Below, piece after piece: positions 15,426-24,376 of a DNA stretch of 64,000 nucleotides. The notes beneath the pieces were generated by a model that did no database searches, had not been told where the DNA came from, and worked only from the letters and a program-made list of their open reading frames with translations. This DNA comes from Nonomuraea fuscirosea (GTDB taxonomy: Bacteria > Actinomycetota > Actinomycetes > Streptosporangiales > Streptosporangiaceae). Location of the stretch: the NCBI RefSeq assembly GCF_003001935.1, contig NZ_PVNG01000008.1:186001-250000 (forward strand). The letters run 5' to 3'. Made by a program: the position numbers and the translations under genes. How positions within the stretch are numbered: position 1 is the first letter of the stretch; each line of letters starts with the position of its first letter.

Positions 15426-16376
15426 ATGCCGCGCATGCAGCGCCCCCTCGCCCACGTGTCGGCCGTCGGCCTGCTCGTCGTCGTCTGGCTCGGTCTCATG
15501 GGCGGCATCGCGCTCGTCTGGCAGGACGGCGCCGCCCCCTTCGAGATCTTCGCGGGCGCGTTCTGGAGCCTGGTCTGGTTCTTCTGGCTCGCCCGGATCT
15601 GGCTGGGCGGTCCGATGGCGATCGGGCTGATGCGCAAGGCGCTGTTCGGCCTCTGCCCGATCCTGATCTTCGCCACCGGGCTGGCCATCGGGATCGGCGG
15701 CGGCGAGGTGTATCCGTCGCAACTGGTCGCCTTCGCGGTCGCGGTGTGCGGGATCTTCGCCGGGGTGCTGCTCATGCGCGGCGAGGTCCAGCGGTGGAGC
15801 CTGGCCACGGTCGCGGTACGGGTGGTCCGCCAGCCGCCCGACGGGACAGCCTTCGACCTGCGTTCCGCCGCGCTCCGGCAGAGCAGGGGCAAGTTCGGCT
15901 GCCTGATGATCGTGGTCACTGTGCTCATGCTGCTCGTGGTCGGCGCCATCGGTGCGACGTTGCCGGCGGACCGGGGAACGGACGCCCCGGACTATATCGC
16001 CTTCATGGTAGGCGTGGTGCTGGTGGTGCTTGCCGGAATTGCCGGATACGTCTGGATCGATGTCCGGGCCAGGGCGATGGGCGTCCTGACCGTCACCGAT
16101 CGGCGCCTCGACGAGCATCCGTGGTCCAGGGTCCGTTCGGTGGCGCTGTCGTACAAGGGCGAGGCCAAGGTCGTGAACGGGGTCCGCCGGCACCGGTCGG
16201 CCCGGCTCGATCTGTCCCTCTACGATGAGCCGGACGCGCGCCGCCTCCGGCTGCCCGACGACGCCGCCCTGCACGGCTCGATCGCGGCGGCGCTGGCGGC
16301 GCACAGCCCCGAAGGGGTCTTCCGCGGCTGGGTTTCGCGAACTGGTTCCACGACATCCGGTCAGGTAAGTAGTTGA
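15426..16376 (+). CDS. Hypothetical multi-pass membrane protein
   Basis: A 316-residue protein with about six transmembrane helices (roughly residues 11-30, 38-60, 70-92, 97-116, 156-178, 192-213) and a soluble basic C-terminal region of about 100 residues (TVTDRRLDEHPWSRVRSVALSYKGEAKVV). The hydrophilic loop between helices 4 and 5 is short. No family recognised. A hairpin terminator follows at 16423. The start could also be ATG 15435. Confidence 0.75.
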   Translation: MPRMQRPLAHVSAVGLLVVVWLGLMGGIALVWQDGAAPFEIFAGAFWSLVWFFWLARIWLGGPMAIGLMRKALFGLCPILIFATGLAIGIGGGEVYPSQLVAFAVAVCGIFAGVLLMRGEVQRWSLATVAVRVVRQPPDGTAFDLRSAALRQSRGKFGCLMIVVTVLMLLVVGAIGATLPADRGTDAPDYIAFMVGVVLVVLAGIAGYVWIDVRARAMGVLTVTDRRLDEHPWSRVRSVALSYKGEAKVVNGVRRHRSARLDLSLYDEPDARRLRLPDDAALHGSIAAALAAHSPEGVFRGWVSRTGSTTSGQVSS

Positions 16377-16422
16377 CGCCTCGTCGGACCCGCCGGGCGA
16401 GGACGCGCAGGTAGTGAGCGGG

Positions 16423-16459
16423 CGGCGGACGCGGGGCGGAGCGCCGCACCCGTCCGCCG
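16423..16459 (+). terminator. GC-rich terminator hairpin
   Basis: CGGCGGACG (16423-16431) pairs with CGTCCGCCG (16451-16459); the inner CGGGGCGG/CCGCACCCG extends the stem. No T-run follows, as usual in high-GC actinomycetes. Confidence 0.6.
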
Positions 16460-16494
16460 GGGTGCTGTGAGCGGAGTGACGGAACTACACACAG

Positions 16495-16522
16495 TTGACT
16501 AACGCGACTTAAGCGGAATACT
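16495..16522 (+). promoter_or_regulatory. Sigma-70-type promoter of the conservon
   Basis: TTGACT (16495-16500), 16-bp spacer, AATACT (16517-16522). It lies 40-odd bases upstream of the small ORF at 16566 and is the only consensus-like promoter before cvnA. Confidence 0.55.
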
Positions 16523-16565
16523 GGTCACCCGATTGGGCCGTCGTTCTAGTGAGACGAGGATTCCC

Positions 16566-16784
16566 ATGTCGTCGTTCGGCCTCGCGCTGCCTCCGGCAGA
16601 GCCGTATCAGGCACAGCCGTATCAGGCGGAGCCACGCCAGGCGGAGCCGTATCAGGCGAAGCCGCACCGGGCAGAGCCGCACCAGGCTGCCGGCGACGCG
16701 GACGACCCGGACGACGCGGAAAGGCACGCGCCAGATCGGCGCGGCTCCGACCGGCCACCGGACGGGACCGGCACTCCCCGCTAG
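16566..16784 (+). CDS. Small Glu/Pro/Gln repeat protein preceding the conservon
   Basis: A 72-residue predicted protein with GAGG upstream of the ATG. After MSSFGLALPPA it consists of six five-residue repeats of type EPYQA (EPRQA, KPHRA, EPHQA), then an acidic/basic tail. It lies between the promoter at 16495 and cvnA, so it would be cotranscribed with the conservon. Low complexity throughout; it may be a real disordered leader protein or a chance open frame over a minisatellite. No family recognised. Confidence 0.4.
   Translation: MSSFGLALPPAEPYQAQPYQAEPRQAEPYQAKPHRAEPHQAAGDADDPDDAERHAPDRRGSDRPPDGTGTPR
16599..16688 (+). repeat. 15-bp minisatellite, six units
   Basis: Six consecutive units of GAGCCGTATCAGGCG or variants (substitutions in units 1, 2, 3, 5 and 6; no length changes). 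Confidence 0.85.
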
Positions 16785-16842
16785 CGCACCCTTTCGCGGT
16801 GGTCGACAGATCCCGACGACTCCCCCCGACCCCAGGATTTTC

Positions 16843-18504
16843 ATGCCGCCAGACTCCTTCAGCGTCCCGACGGTGATCGGCATCGCCGTCCTCGTGCTCG
16901 CCCTCGCGGGCGTCCTGATCCTCTACCTGCGCGTACGCGGCCAGCTCGCCCAGGCCCGCGGGCAACTCGCGCAGAACCGTCAGGTACAGGACCACCTGAC
17001 CCGAGAGTCCAGTGCCTGGAGCCAGCGCCTGCTCCAGGCGGAGCGCAAGGTCCAGGAGCACGCGGACCAGGTGCGCGACGCCCGCGCCCAGCACGACCTC
17101 GTCCGCGCCGAGACCGATCATCTGATCAACAAGCGGATCCCCGCCCTGCTGTCCCACCTGCGCGCCCCGCACGTGATCGTGCCCGGCATGCAGAACCAGG
17201 CGCTCGCCGGCACCGACGTCGACCGGCAGCACCGCGCCGTACTCGACGCCGTCACCCGTGGCATCCGCGACGAGGCCGAGCGCATCGACGAGAGCGCCCA
17301 GGCCGTCATCAGAGGCGCCATGTCGCGCGTGCAGAGCCAGGCCCTGCGGGCCCAGGACCTGCTCGCCGGCGTGCAGCAGCGCTACAGCGGCGACGAGCAC
17401 ACCGCGCTGCTGCGCGAGGTGCTCGGACTCGACATGTTCAACGAACTGATCATCCGCCGGATGCAGGTCACCGGCATCGCCTGCGGCGCCACCCCCGGCC
17501 TGTCGCGTGACGACACCTACCTGGTGGACCTGGTGGTGGGCGCCGTCTCGCGGGTGGAGAACTTCGAGCTGCGCATCGACGGCCCGGCCAATCACCTGCG
17601 CCGCCGGATCGGCGTCGCCGCCCGCGCCGCCGAGTCGATCCTGTTCATCACCGCCGAGCTGCTGGCCAACGCGGTGCACCACTCCCACGGCACGCTCAAG
17701 GTGACCATCGCCGTGCACGAGACCAACAACGGCGCCGCCATCGTCATCGACGACGCCGGCGTCGGCCTCAACGAGGACCAGTACGCCCGCGCGAGCCGCC
17801 TGCTCAGCGGCAACCACCCGGTCCGCCTGGTCGACCTGGGCAACCCGCCCCGCACCGGGTGGGCGGCCATCGGCCGTCAGGTCGCGCACTACGGGATGCA
17901 GGTCACGGTCAAGAAGAGCGCCTTCGGCGGCGTGCAGGCCGTGCTGAACATCCCCGGCGCGCTGCTGGTGGAGATGCCGGAGGACAGCCGGCCCTCGGTG
18001 CTCGCGCCCGAGCCGGTGCGCGCGGTCGCCCCGACCGTCGCCACGGCCATCCGCCGGGATCCCATCCCCGCCTCCATGGCCGCCCGGCCGGAGCCGGTGT
18101 CCGTGCCGACCGCCCGGCGCGAGCCGGCGGCGGCCCCCCGGGTCGAGCCGGTCGCCCCGGCGCCCCGTCCCGAGCCGGTCGCCCCGGCGCCCCGTCCCGA
18201 GCCGGTCGCCTCCGCCGCACGGCCGGAACCGGCCGCCTCTTCCGCGCGGCCCCAGCCCGTCACGGCGCCCCTGCAGCGGACGGCGGAGGAACTCGCGCCG
18301 CTGCCGCAGCGCCGCCGCCAGCAGCCGCGTGACACCAGCCCCCCGCCGGCCCCCGCGGGCGGCGGCTCCGGCGGTACGGGCGGCAGGTTGCTCACCACCC
18401 CGGAAGAGGCCCAGAAACGATGGGGTGACTTCCAGGTCGGAGCCGAAGCGGGCCGCCGCGAAGCGCTCCCCACCGAGCAGCACGACGCAACCGAAGGGAA
18501 ATGA
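16843..18504 (+). CDS. cvnA: Conservon sensor kinase-like protein CvnA
   Basis: A 553-residue membrane protein with AGGA before ATG 16843. One helix at about residues 8-30 is followed by a long coiled coil (QLAQARGQLAQNRQVQ, LLQAERKVQEHADQ), a central helical region, and a GHKL ATPase domain at about 260-370 with N-box ELLANAVHHS and a D-x-G motif DDAGVG. There is no canonical phospho-His box, as usual for CvnA. The tail (420-480) holds Pro/Ala/Glu repeats (VAPAPRPEP). In Streptomyces the Cvn proteins form a membrane complex resembling a G-protein receptor system affecting development. Confidence 0.95.
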   Translation: MPPDSFSVPTVIGIAVLVLALAGVLILYLRVRGQLAQARGQLAQNRQVQDHLTRESSAWSQRLLQAERKVQEHADQVRDARAQHDLVRAETDHLINKRIPALLSHLRAPHVIVPGMQNQALAGTDVDRQHRAVLDAVTRGIRDEAERIDESAQAVIRGAMSRVQSQALRAQDLLAGVQQRYSGDEHTALLREVLGLDMFNELIIRRMQVTGIACGATPGLSRDDTYLVDLVVGAVSRVENFELRIDGPANHLRRRIGVAARAAESILFITAELLANAVHHSHGTLKVTIAVHETNNGAAIVIDDAGVGLNEDQYARASRLLSGNHPVRLVDLGNPPRTGWAAIGRQVAHYGMQVTVKKSAFGGVQAVLNIPGALLVEMPEDSRPSVLAPEPVRAVAPTVATAIRRDPIPASMAARPEPVSVPTARREPAAAPRVEPVAPAPRPEPVAPAPRPEPVASAARPEPAASSARPQPVTAPLQRTAEELAPLPQRRRQQPRDTSPPPAPAGGGSGGTGGRLLTTPEEAQKRWGDFQVGAEAGRREALPTEQHDATEGK

Positions 18505-18511
18505 CCGTTCC

Positions 18512-18967
18512 ATGGACGCTCACAGCGCTTCCGGCCGGGTCCAGGCCAAGGGTCGCCCGTTGCCCCTCGACGTGTCCTGGGTCCTTTCACCCCTGCTCGC
18601 GCTGCCCGGTGTCGCCAGCGGCGTGGTGCTGAGCCGGGACGGGCTGATCCTCGGCGGCTCGGCCAACGTGACCACCGAGAGCGGCGAGCGGGCCGCCGCC
18701 ATGACCAGCTCCGTGCTCGGGGCCGCGCGCGCCCTGTGCGCGGGCCTCAGCAACGGCGCCGACGACGAGGTGGTGGACATCGTCATCTCCGCCGGCAGCG
18801 GCTACTACTACGTCGCCCCGGCCGGCGACCGCGCCGCCATCGTGGTCGCCGCCACCGGCGGCGTCAACATCGGCACGCTCGCGTACGAGGTGCAGCTCCA
18901 GGTACAGAAACTGATCAAGGCTCTCGACGAGGCCAGTGCGGCCAGGACGCCAGGCGTCCGGGCATGA
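18512..18967 (+). CDS. cvnB: Conservon roadblock/LC7 protein CvnB
   Basis: A 151-residue roadblock/LC7 domain protein: VSWVLSPLLALPGVASGVVLSRDGL, then SVLGAARAL and YYYVAPAGDRAAIVVAATGGVNIGTLAYE. Roadblock proteins of this type (MglB-like) act as partners or GTPase-activating factors of small Ras-like GTPases, here CvnD. It lies seven bases after cvnA and overlaps cvnC by ATGA. Confidence 0.95.
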   Translation: MDAHSASGRVQAKGRPLPLDVSWVLSPLLALPGVASGVVLSRDGLILGGSANVTTESGERAAAMTSSVLGAARALCAGLSNGADDEVVDIVISAGSGYYYVAPAGDRAAIVVAATGGVNIGTLAYEVQLQVQKLIKALDEASAARTPGVRA

Positions 18968-19314
18968 CCTCCGGACGACAACGGCGGCGGGTCGTTCCGG
19001 ACTACATGGCCGCCGCGCGACTGACCGTACCCGAGAACGTCCACGTCGAGCGCACGACTCTGGTCTACATCGCGCCCGACGCCGCCACCAACGGGCTCGA
19101 CCCCCCGGGATCGCATCTGCTGACCCTGCTGCGGGACGGGCCCCTGTCGGTGTACGAGTGCGCCGCGCACTTGGGCCTGCCGTACTGCGTGGTGCGGTTG
19201 CTGGTCGCCGGGCTGGTCGGAAGCGGAACGCTGCTGACCCGCGATCCGCCGGCCACCGACCTGCCCGACATTGAGATCTTGGAGTTGGTGCTCAGTGGCC
19301 TCCGCGCTCTCTGA
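18964..19314 (+). CDS. cvnC: Conservon DUF742 protein CvnC
   Basis: A 116-residue DUF742 protein. It contains RRVVPDYMAAARLTVPEN, the winged-helix-like LLTLLRDGPLSVYECAAHLGLPYCVVRLLVAGLVGSG, and the C-terminal LELVLSGLRAL, equivalent to the LxxVLxGLRxL end typical of CvnC. Start by 4-base overlap with cvnB; its 3' end overlaps cvnD by 20 bases. In Streptomyces CvnC interacts with the other conservon proteins. Confidence 0.95.
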   Translation: MTSGRQRRRVVPDYMAAARLTVPENVHVERTTLVYIAPDAATNGLDPPGSHLLTLLRDGPLSVYECAAHLGLPYCVVRLLVAGLVGSGTLLTRDPPATDLPDIEILELVLSGLRAL

Positions 19315-19873
19315 AAGCCGTATCAGTACTGAACACATACCGGTCAAACTGGTCATCGCCGGGCCGTTCGGCGTGGGCAAGACGACCCTGGTGGACGCTC
19401 TCTCGGAGATCAAGCCCCTCAACACCGAGGAGGTGCTCACCCAGGCGGGCACGCTGGTGGACGACCTGACCGGGGTGAACGAGAAGACGACCACGACCAC
19501 CGCGATCGACTTCGGCCGCCTCACCATGCCCGGGGTGGTGCTGTACCTGTTCGGCGCGCCGGGACAGACCCGCTTCCAGGTCCTGTGGAACGAGCTGGTC
19601 CGCGGCGCGCTGGGGGTCCTGGTGCTGGCCGACACCCGCAGGATCGACGACAGCTTCGCCGTCCTCGACCTGGTGGAGAGCGCCGGCCTGCGCTACGCGG
19701 TGGCCGTCAACCACTTCCCCGACTCGCCGGACTACCCGCCGGACGCCCTGCGCCAGGCGCTCGACCTGCACGCGAGCACGCCGCTGGTGGTGTGCGACGC
19801 CCGCGACCCCGTCTCCGCCCGCGCCTCGCTGATCGCGCTGGTGGAGCACATCAAGGAGCTGGTGCTGTCATGA
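19295..19873 (+). CDS. cvnD: Conservon Ras-like GTPase CvnD
   Basis: A 192-residue small GTPase (ATP/GTP-binding protein of the MglA-like group). P-loop GPFGVGKTTL at about residues 20-29; G3-like FGAPGQTRFQVLW, which replaces DTAGQ; G4-like VNHFPD; G5-like CDARD. The GTG at 19295 starts inside cvnC. It overlaps cvnE by ATGA. It should cycle nucleotide under CvnB control and signal to CvnA or the P450. Confidence 0.95.
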   Translation: MASALSESRISTEHIPVKLVIAGPFGVGKTTLVDALSEIKPLNTEEVLTQAGTLVDDLTGVNEKTTTTTAIDFGRLTMPGVVLYLFGAPGQTRFQVLWNELVRGALGVLVLADTRRIDDSFAVLDLVESAGLRYAVAVNHFPDSPDYPPDALRQALDLHASTPLVVCDARDPVSARASLIALVEHIKELVLS

Positions 19874-21098
19874 CCATGCGCTACATGCCCGACGCGGGCC
19901 GCCTCTACGGTCCCGAGTACGCCAGGGACCCGCAGGCCGTCTACGCGGAGCTGCGCAAGCGGCACGGCGCGGTCGCGCCCGTGGAGATCGCCCCCGGCAT
20001 CGAGGCGCACCTGGTGATCGGCTACCAGGCCGCGCTCGACGTGCTCACCAACGTCGGCGGCGTCTGGATCAAGAACGGCACCGCCTGGCAGGCGCGGGTC
20101 CCCGACACCCCCGAGGCCGCGGGACCCGTCGCCATGCTCGGCTACCGGCCGAACGCGCTGATGTCCGACGGAGCCGAGCACGCCCGGTTCCGCAAGGTGA
20201 TCTCCGACTGCTTCGACCTGGTCCAGCCGCACAAGCTGCGCCAGATGGTGATCGAGGTGTCGGACTCGCTGATCAGCCAGTTCGCCGCGAAGGGCGAGGC
20301 GTGCCTGGTCTCCGAGTTCGCCCAGCCCATCCCGGCGCGCATCTTCAACGCGCTCTTCGGCCGGCCGGACTCCGACAGCGCCGGGCTGATCCAGGCCATG
20401 GCGGACCTGATGGAGGCCGACGGCGAGCGGGGCAAGCGGGGCAGCGACGCGTTCAGCCGCTACATCGGCGAGCTGGTCCAGTCCAAGCACGCGCAGCGGG
20501 GCGACGACCTGACATCCTGGTTCATCGACCATCCGGCCGCGCTCCAGCCCAACGAGCTGGCCGAGACGCTCGTGCTCGTGATGGCCGCCGCGTACGAGCC
20601 CACGGCCAACCTGATCTCCAACACGATCTCCCGGATGGTCAGCGACGACCGCTACTACAGCTCGCTCTCCAACGGGGCGCTCGGCACGTACGACGCCCTG
20701 ATGGAAGCCCTGCGCGCCGAGCCGGCCATGTCGAACTACGGGCCCTATTTCGTCCGTCAGCCCGTGCACTTCCACGGGACGTGGATCCAGCCGGCCGAGC
20801 TGGTCCTCGTCTCCTACGCCGCGGCCAACACCGAGCCCACCAACGTGCCCGAGGAGCTGCGTTCCGACGGCGGCGCGTACCTGGGCTTCGGCGCCGGGCC
20901 GCACCGCTGCCCGGCCAGCGACCCGGCCATGATCATCGCGATGACCGCGATCGAACGCCTGACCTCGCACCTGTGTGACCTCGAACTGACCGTGCCGCGC
21001 GAGGAGCTCTCGTGGCGGCCCGGCCCGTTCCACCGCGCGCTGGCCCATCTGCCGGTGCGTTTCACCCCCATTCGACCTGATCAGCCAGGAGAATCCCC

Positions 21099-22319
<1,221 letters not shown>

Positions 22320-22327
22320 TCCGCGCA

Positions 22328-22364
22328 GACGGGCGTCTCCTCCTTGTCGGAGGACACGCCCGTC
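22328..22364. terminator. Bidirectional terminator
   Basis: GACGGGCGT (22328-22336) pairs with ACGCCCGTC (22356-22364), and the inner TCCTCC with GGAGGA around a TTGTC loop. It lies between the convergent P450 and MFS genes. Confidence 0.88.
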
Positions 22365-22369
22365 TCCTG

Positions 22370-23635
22370 CTATCGGACGCTTCGTACCCGCAGGATCATG
22401 AGCGCTCCGACGAGCGCGAGCAGGCCGCCGGTCACGAACAGGGCCGGGTAGCCGCCGAGATGAGCCACGACCAGCGAGCCGCCGAACGGGGCCACGACCT
22501 GCGGCGCGTTCAACGCGATGTGGAAGACGCCGAGATCGCGCCCGCTGTCCTCGGCCGCGGGCAGGACCAGCGTGACCAGCGCCTGGTCCACGGAGAGATA
22601 GGCGCCGAAGCCCACTCCGCCGATGACGGCGGCGGCGAGCTGCTGGGTCCAGGTCGGTGAGACCAGCGGCAGCGCGACCGACACGGTGACCATCAGTGAG
22701 GAGATGAGCACGAACAACTTGTGCCGCCTCAGCCGGTCCGCCAGCGGGCCCGCGATGATCGTCCCGATGACGAGGGAGACCGTCTGGACCGTCACCTGCA
22801 GCGCCAGCGCGTCTTTCGGGTCCAGCCCGGCGGGCAGCCGGATGTAGTCGCTGAGGATGTAGAGGTTGAAGGAGGAGACGGCGAAGTAGCCGAGGAACAT
22901 CACCGCCCGCGAGCTGAACGCCCACGCGTAGTCCCGCGAGCGGAGACCGGCCAGCGCCGACCCGAACTGGACGCGCAGCGGCACCCGTTCCGCGGACTCC
23001 GCGCCGGTGAGCCGCTCGCGGCTGAGCAGCGCCAGCAGCACGGACGCCGCCAGGAACACCACGCCGAACAGCGTGTAGGCGAGCAGCGCCGAATGGATCT
23101 GGGCGCCGGCCACCGTGCCCGCCAGCGAGCCCACCGGCACCCCGAGGCCGCCGACGGTGGAGGCCAGCCCGCGCCGGTCCTTCGGCACCTGGTCGGCCAC
23201 CACGGCGATGAGGATGTTCAGCCCGATGTTGACCGTGCCCTGCACGAGGAACCAGCCGATCAGCAGGCCGGCGACCGTGGACATCCAGCCGAGCAGGACG
23301 AGGGAGGCGAGGGTGGCCACGCCGCCGTACAGGATCCAGGGGGAGCGGCGGCCCCAGCGCCCGCGCGTACGGTCGGACAGGGCGCCCACGATCGGCGGCA
23401 CGCACACCGACGCGATCGCGCTGACGCCGGTCACCAGGCCGAACGCCGAGAGTTTGCCCACCGGGTCGGCCGCCTCGACCTGGGAGGGAAGCAGGACTTG
23501 CAGGGCGGCGCCGACGGCCGCGTAGCCGGCGACGTTGAACAGGAACATCGCGCCCAAGAGCGCGCCGAGAGGGCCCGTGCGGGCACCGGCGGCGCCCCGG
23601 CCGTCTCGGCCGTCTCGGCCGGAGGTGATGGTCAT
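22370..23635 (-). CDS. MFS transporter (GPH-like sugar transporter candidate)
   Basis: A 421-residue, 12-helix major facilitator. The loop 2-3 motif GALSDRTRGRWGRRSPWILYGG is typical of the glycoside-pentoside-hexuronide cation symporter and related MFS groups. The second half repeats a GPLADRLRRHK loop. The start ATG 23635 lies two bases after the TetR stop, with GGAG in the TetR end. The pair is divergent from a GH89 glycosidase that lacks a signal peptide, so import of an N-acetylglucosaminide for intracellular cleavage is inferred. Confidence 0.9.
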   Translation of the reverse strand: MTITSGRDGRDGRGAAGARTGPLGALLGAMFLFNVAGYAAVGAALQVLLPSQVEAADPVGKLSAFGLVTGVSAIASVCVPPIVGALSDRTRGRWGRRSPWILYGGVATLASLVLLGWMSTVAGLLIGWFLVQGTVNIGLNILIAVVADQVPKDRRGLASTVGGLGVPVGSLAGTVAGAQIHSALLAYTLFGVVFLAASVLLALLSRERLTGAESAERVPLRVQFGSALAGLRSRDYAWAFSSRAVMFLGYFAVSSFNLYILSDYIRLPAGLDPKDALALQVTVQTVSLVIGTIIAGPLADRLRRHKLFVLISSLMVTVSVALPLVSPTWTQQLAAAVIGGVGFGAYLSVDQALVTLVLPAAEDSGRDLGVFHIALNAPQVVAPFGGSLVVAHLGGYPALFVTGGLLALVGALMILRVRSVR

Positions 23636-23637
23636 GC

Positions 23638-24267
23638 CTACTCCATGAGAGGGGGAAGGTCCAGCCCGAGGTCCAGTCGCCGCAGGGCTTCGTCGACCAG
23701 GCGGGCGCAGGAGTCGGGGTCGGCGTCGGGGGACCCGGCCCACTCCTGGAACGCGATGCGCAGGGCGGCGAAGGCCGTCGAGGCCAGCAGCCGGGCGTGG
23801 AAACTGTGACCCGCGCTCGATCGCTCGGCCAGGTGGTGGGCGAGCAGTTCCTCGCGTACGGCGAAGCGCCGCATGTTCTCGCCCATGAGCGCGGGATTGT
23901 CGGCCAGCAGGAGCTGGACGCGCTGCATCCGGGGCAGCTCGTGCCGGCGCCAGTGGGGATCGGCGAGGAGGGTGCGGAACACCGCGCGCAGGGCGGTGAC
24001 CGGCGACTCGCCGCGCGGGCGGCCGTCGATCGCGGTGATCAGGTCCTCCATGACCTGGTCCTCGTGGGCGAGGACGACGTCCTCCTTCGAGGTGAAATAG
24101 CGGTTGAAGGTCCGCCGTGCCACCTGCACCTCGTCGGCGATCTGCTGGACTGTCGTGCCGTCGAAGCCTTGCCGTTCGAACAGGCTCAGCGCGGCCTCGA
24201 TGAGGGCGCGGCGGGTGCCGGCCTTCTTGCGCTCTCGTAGTCCCTTGGACGTCTCGCCGCTGGTCAT
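23638..24267 (-). CDS. TetR/AcrR-family repressor
   Basis: A 209-residue TetR protein. The helix-turn-helix lies at about residues 14-60 (TRRALIEAALSLFERQGFDGTTVQQIADEVQVARRTFNRYF in parts). The ligand domain has TALRAVFRTLLAD and ALRIAFQEWAGSP. It is first in an operon with the MFS gene and divergent from GH89; two matching 15-bp sites lie between. It probably represses both directions until the sugar ligand or a derivative binds. Confidence 0.93.
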   Translation of the reverse strand: MTSGETSKGLRERKKAGTRRALIEAALSLFERQGFDGTTVQQIADEVQVARRTFNRYFTSKEDVVLAHEDQVMEDLITAIDGRPRGESPVTALRAVFRTLLADPHWRRHELPRMQRVQLLLADNPALMGENMRRFAVREELLAHHLAERSSAGHSFHARLLASTAFAALRIAFQEWAGSPDADPDSCARLVDEALRRLDLGLDLPPLME

Positions 24268-24288
24268 GGGGCCACGGTAGAGCAAAAG

Positions 24289-24355
24289 TGTCTCATTGGG
24301 ACAGTAGGCTCAGCGGGAAATTTTCGGATGCGCTATAAAATGTCCCATTGAGACA
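24289..24355. promoter_or_regulatory. Two TetR operators flanking the divergent promoter
   Basis: TGTCTCATTGGGACA (24289-24303) and TGTCCCATTGAGACA (24341-24355) are inverted copies of each other around 37 bp, and each is itself nearly palindromic. A TATAAA (24334-24339) beside the second site may be the -10 of the GH89 gene. Confidence 0.8.
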
Positions 24356-24376
24356 CTTCGACGTCTGGAGTCAGCG

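Noticed and set aside
16599..16688. CRISPR-like array
   Set aside because: Units are contiguous 15-bp coding repeats without spacers.
16546..18513. 655-codon reverse open frame
   Set aside because: It mirrors cvnA on the opposite strand; long antisense frames are expected at this GC content and it has no recognisable domain.
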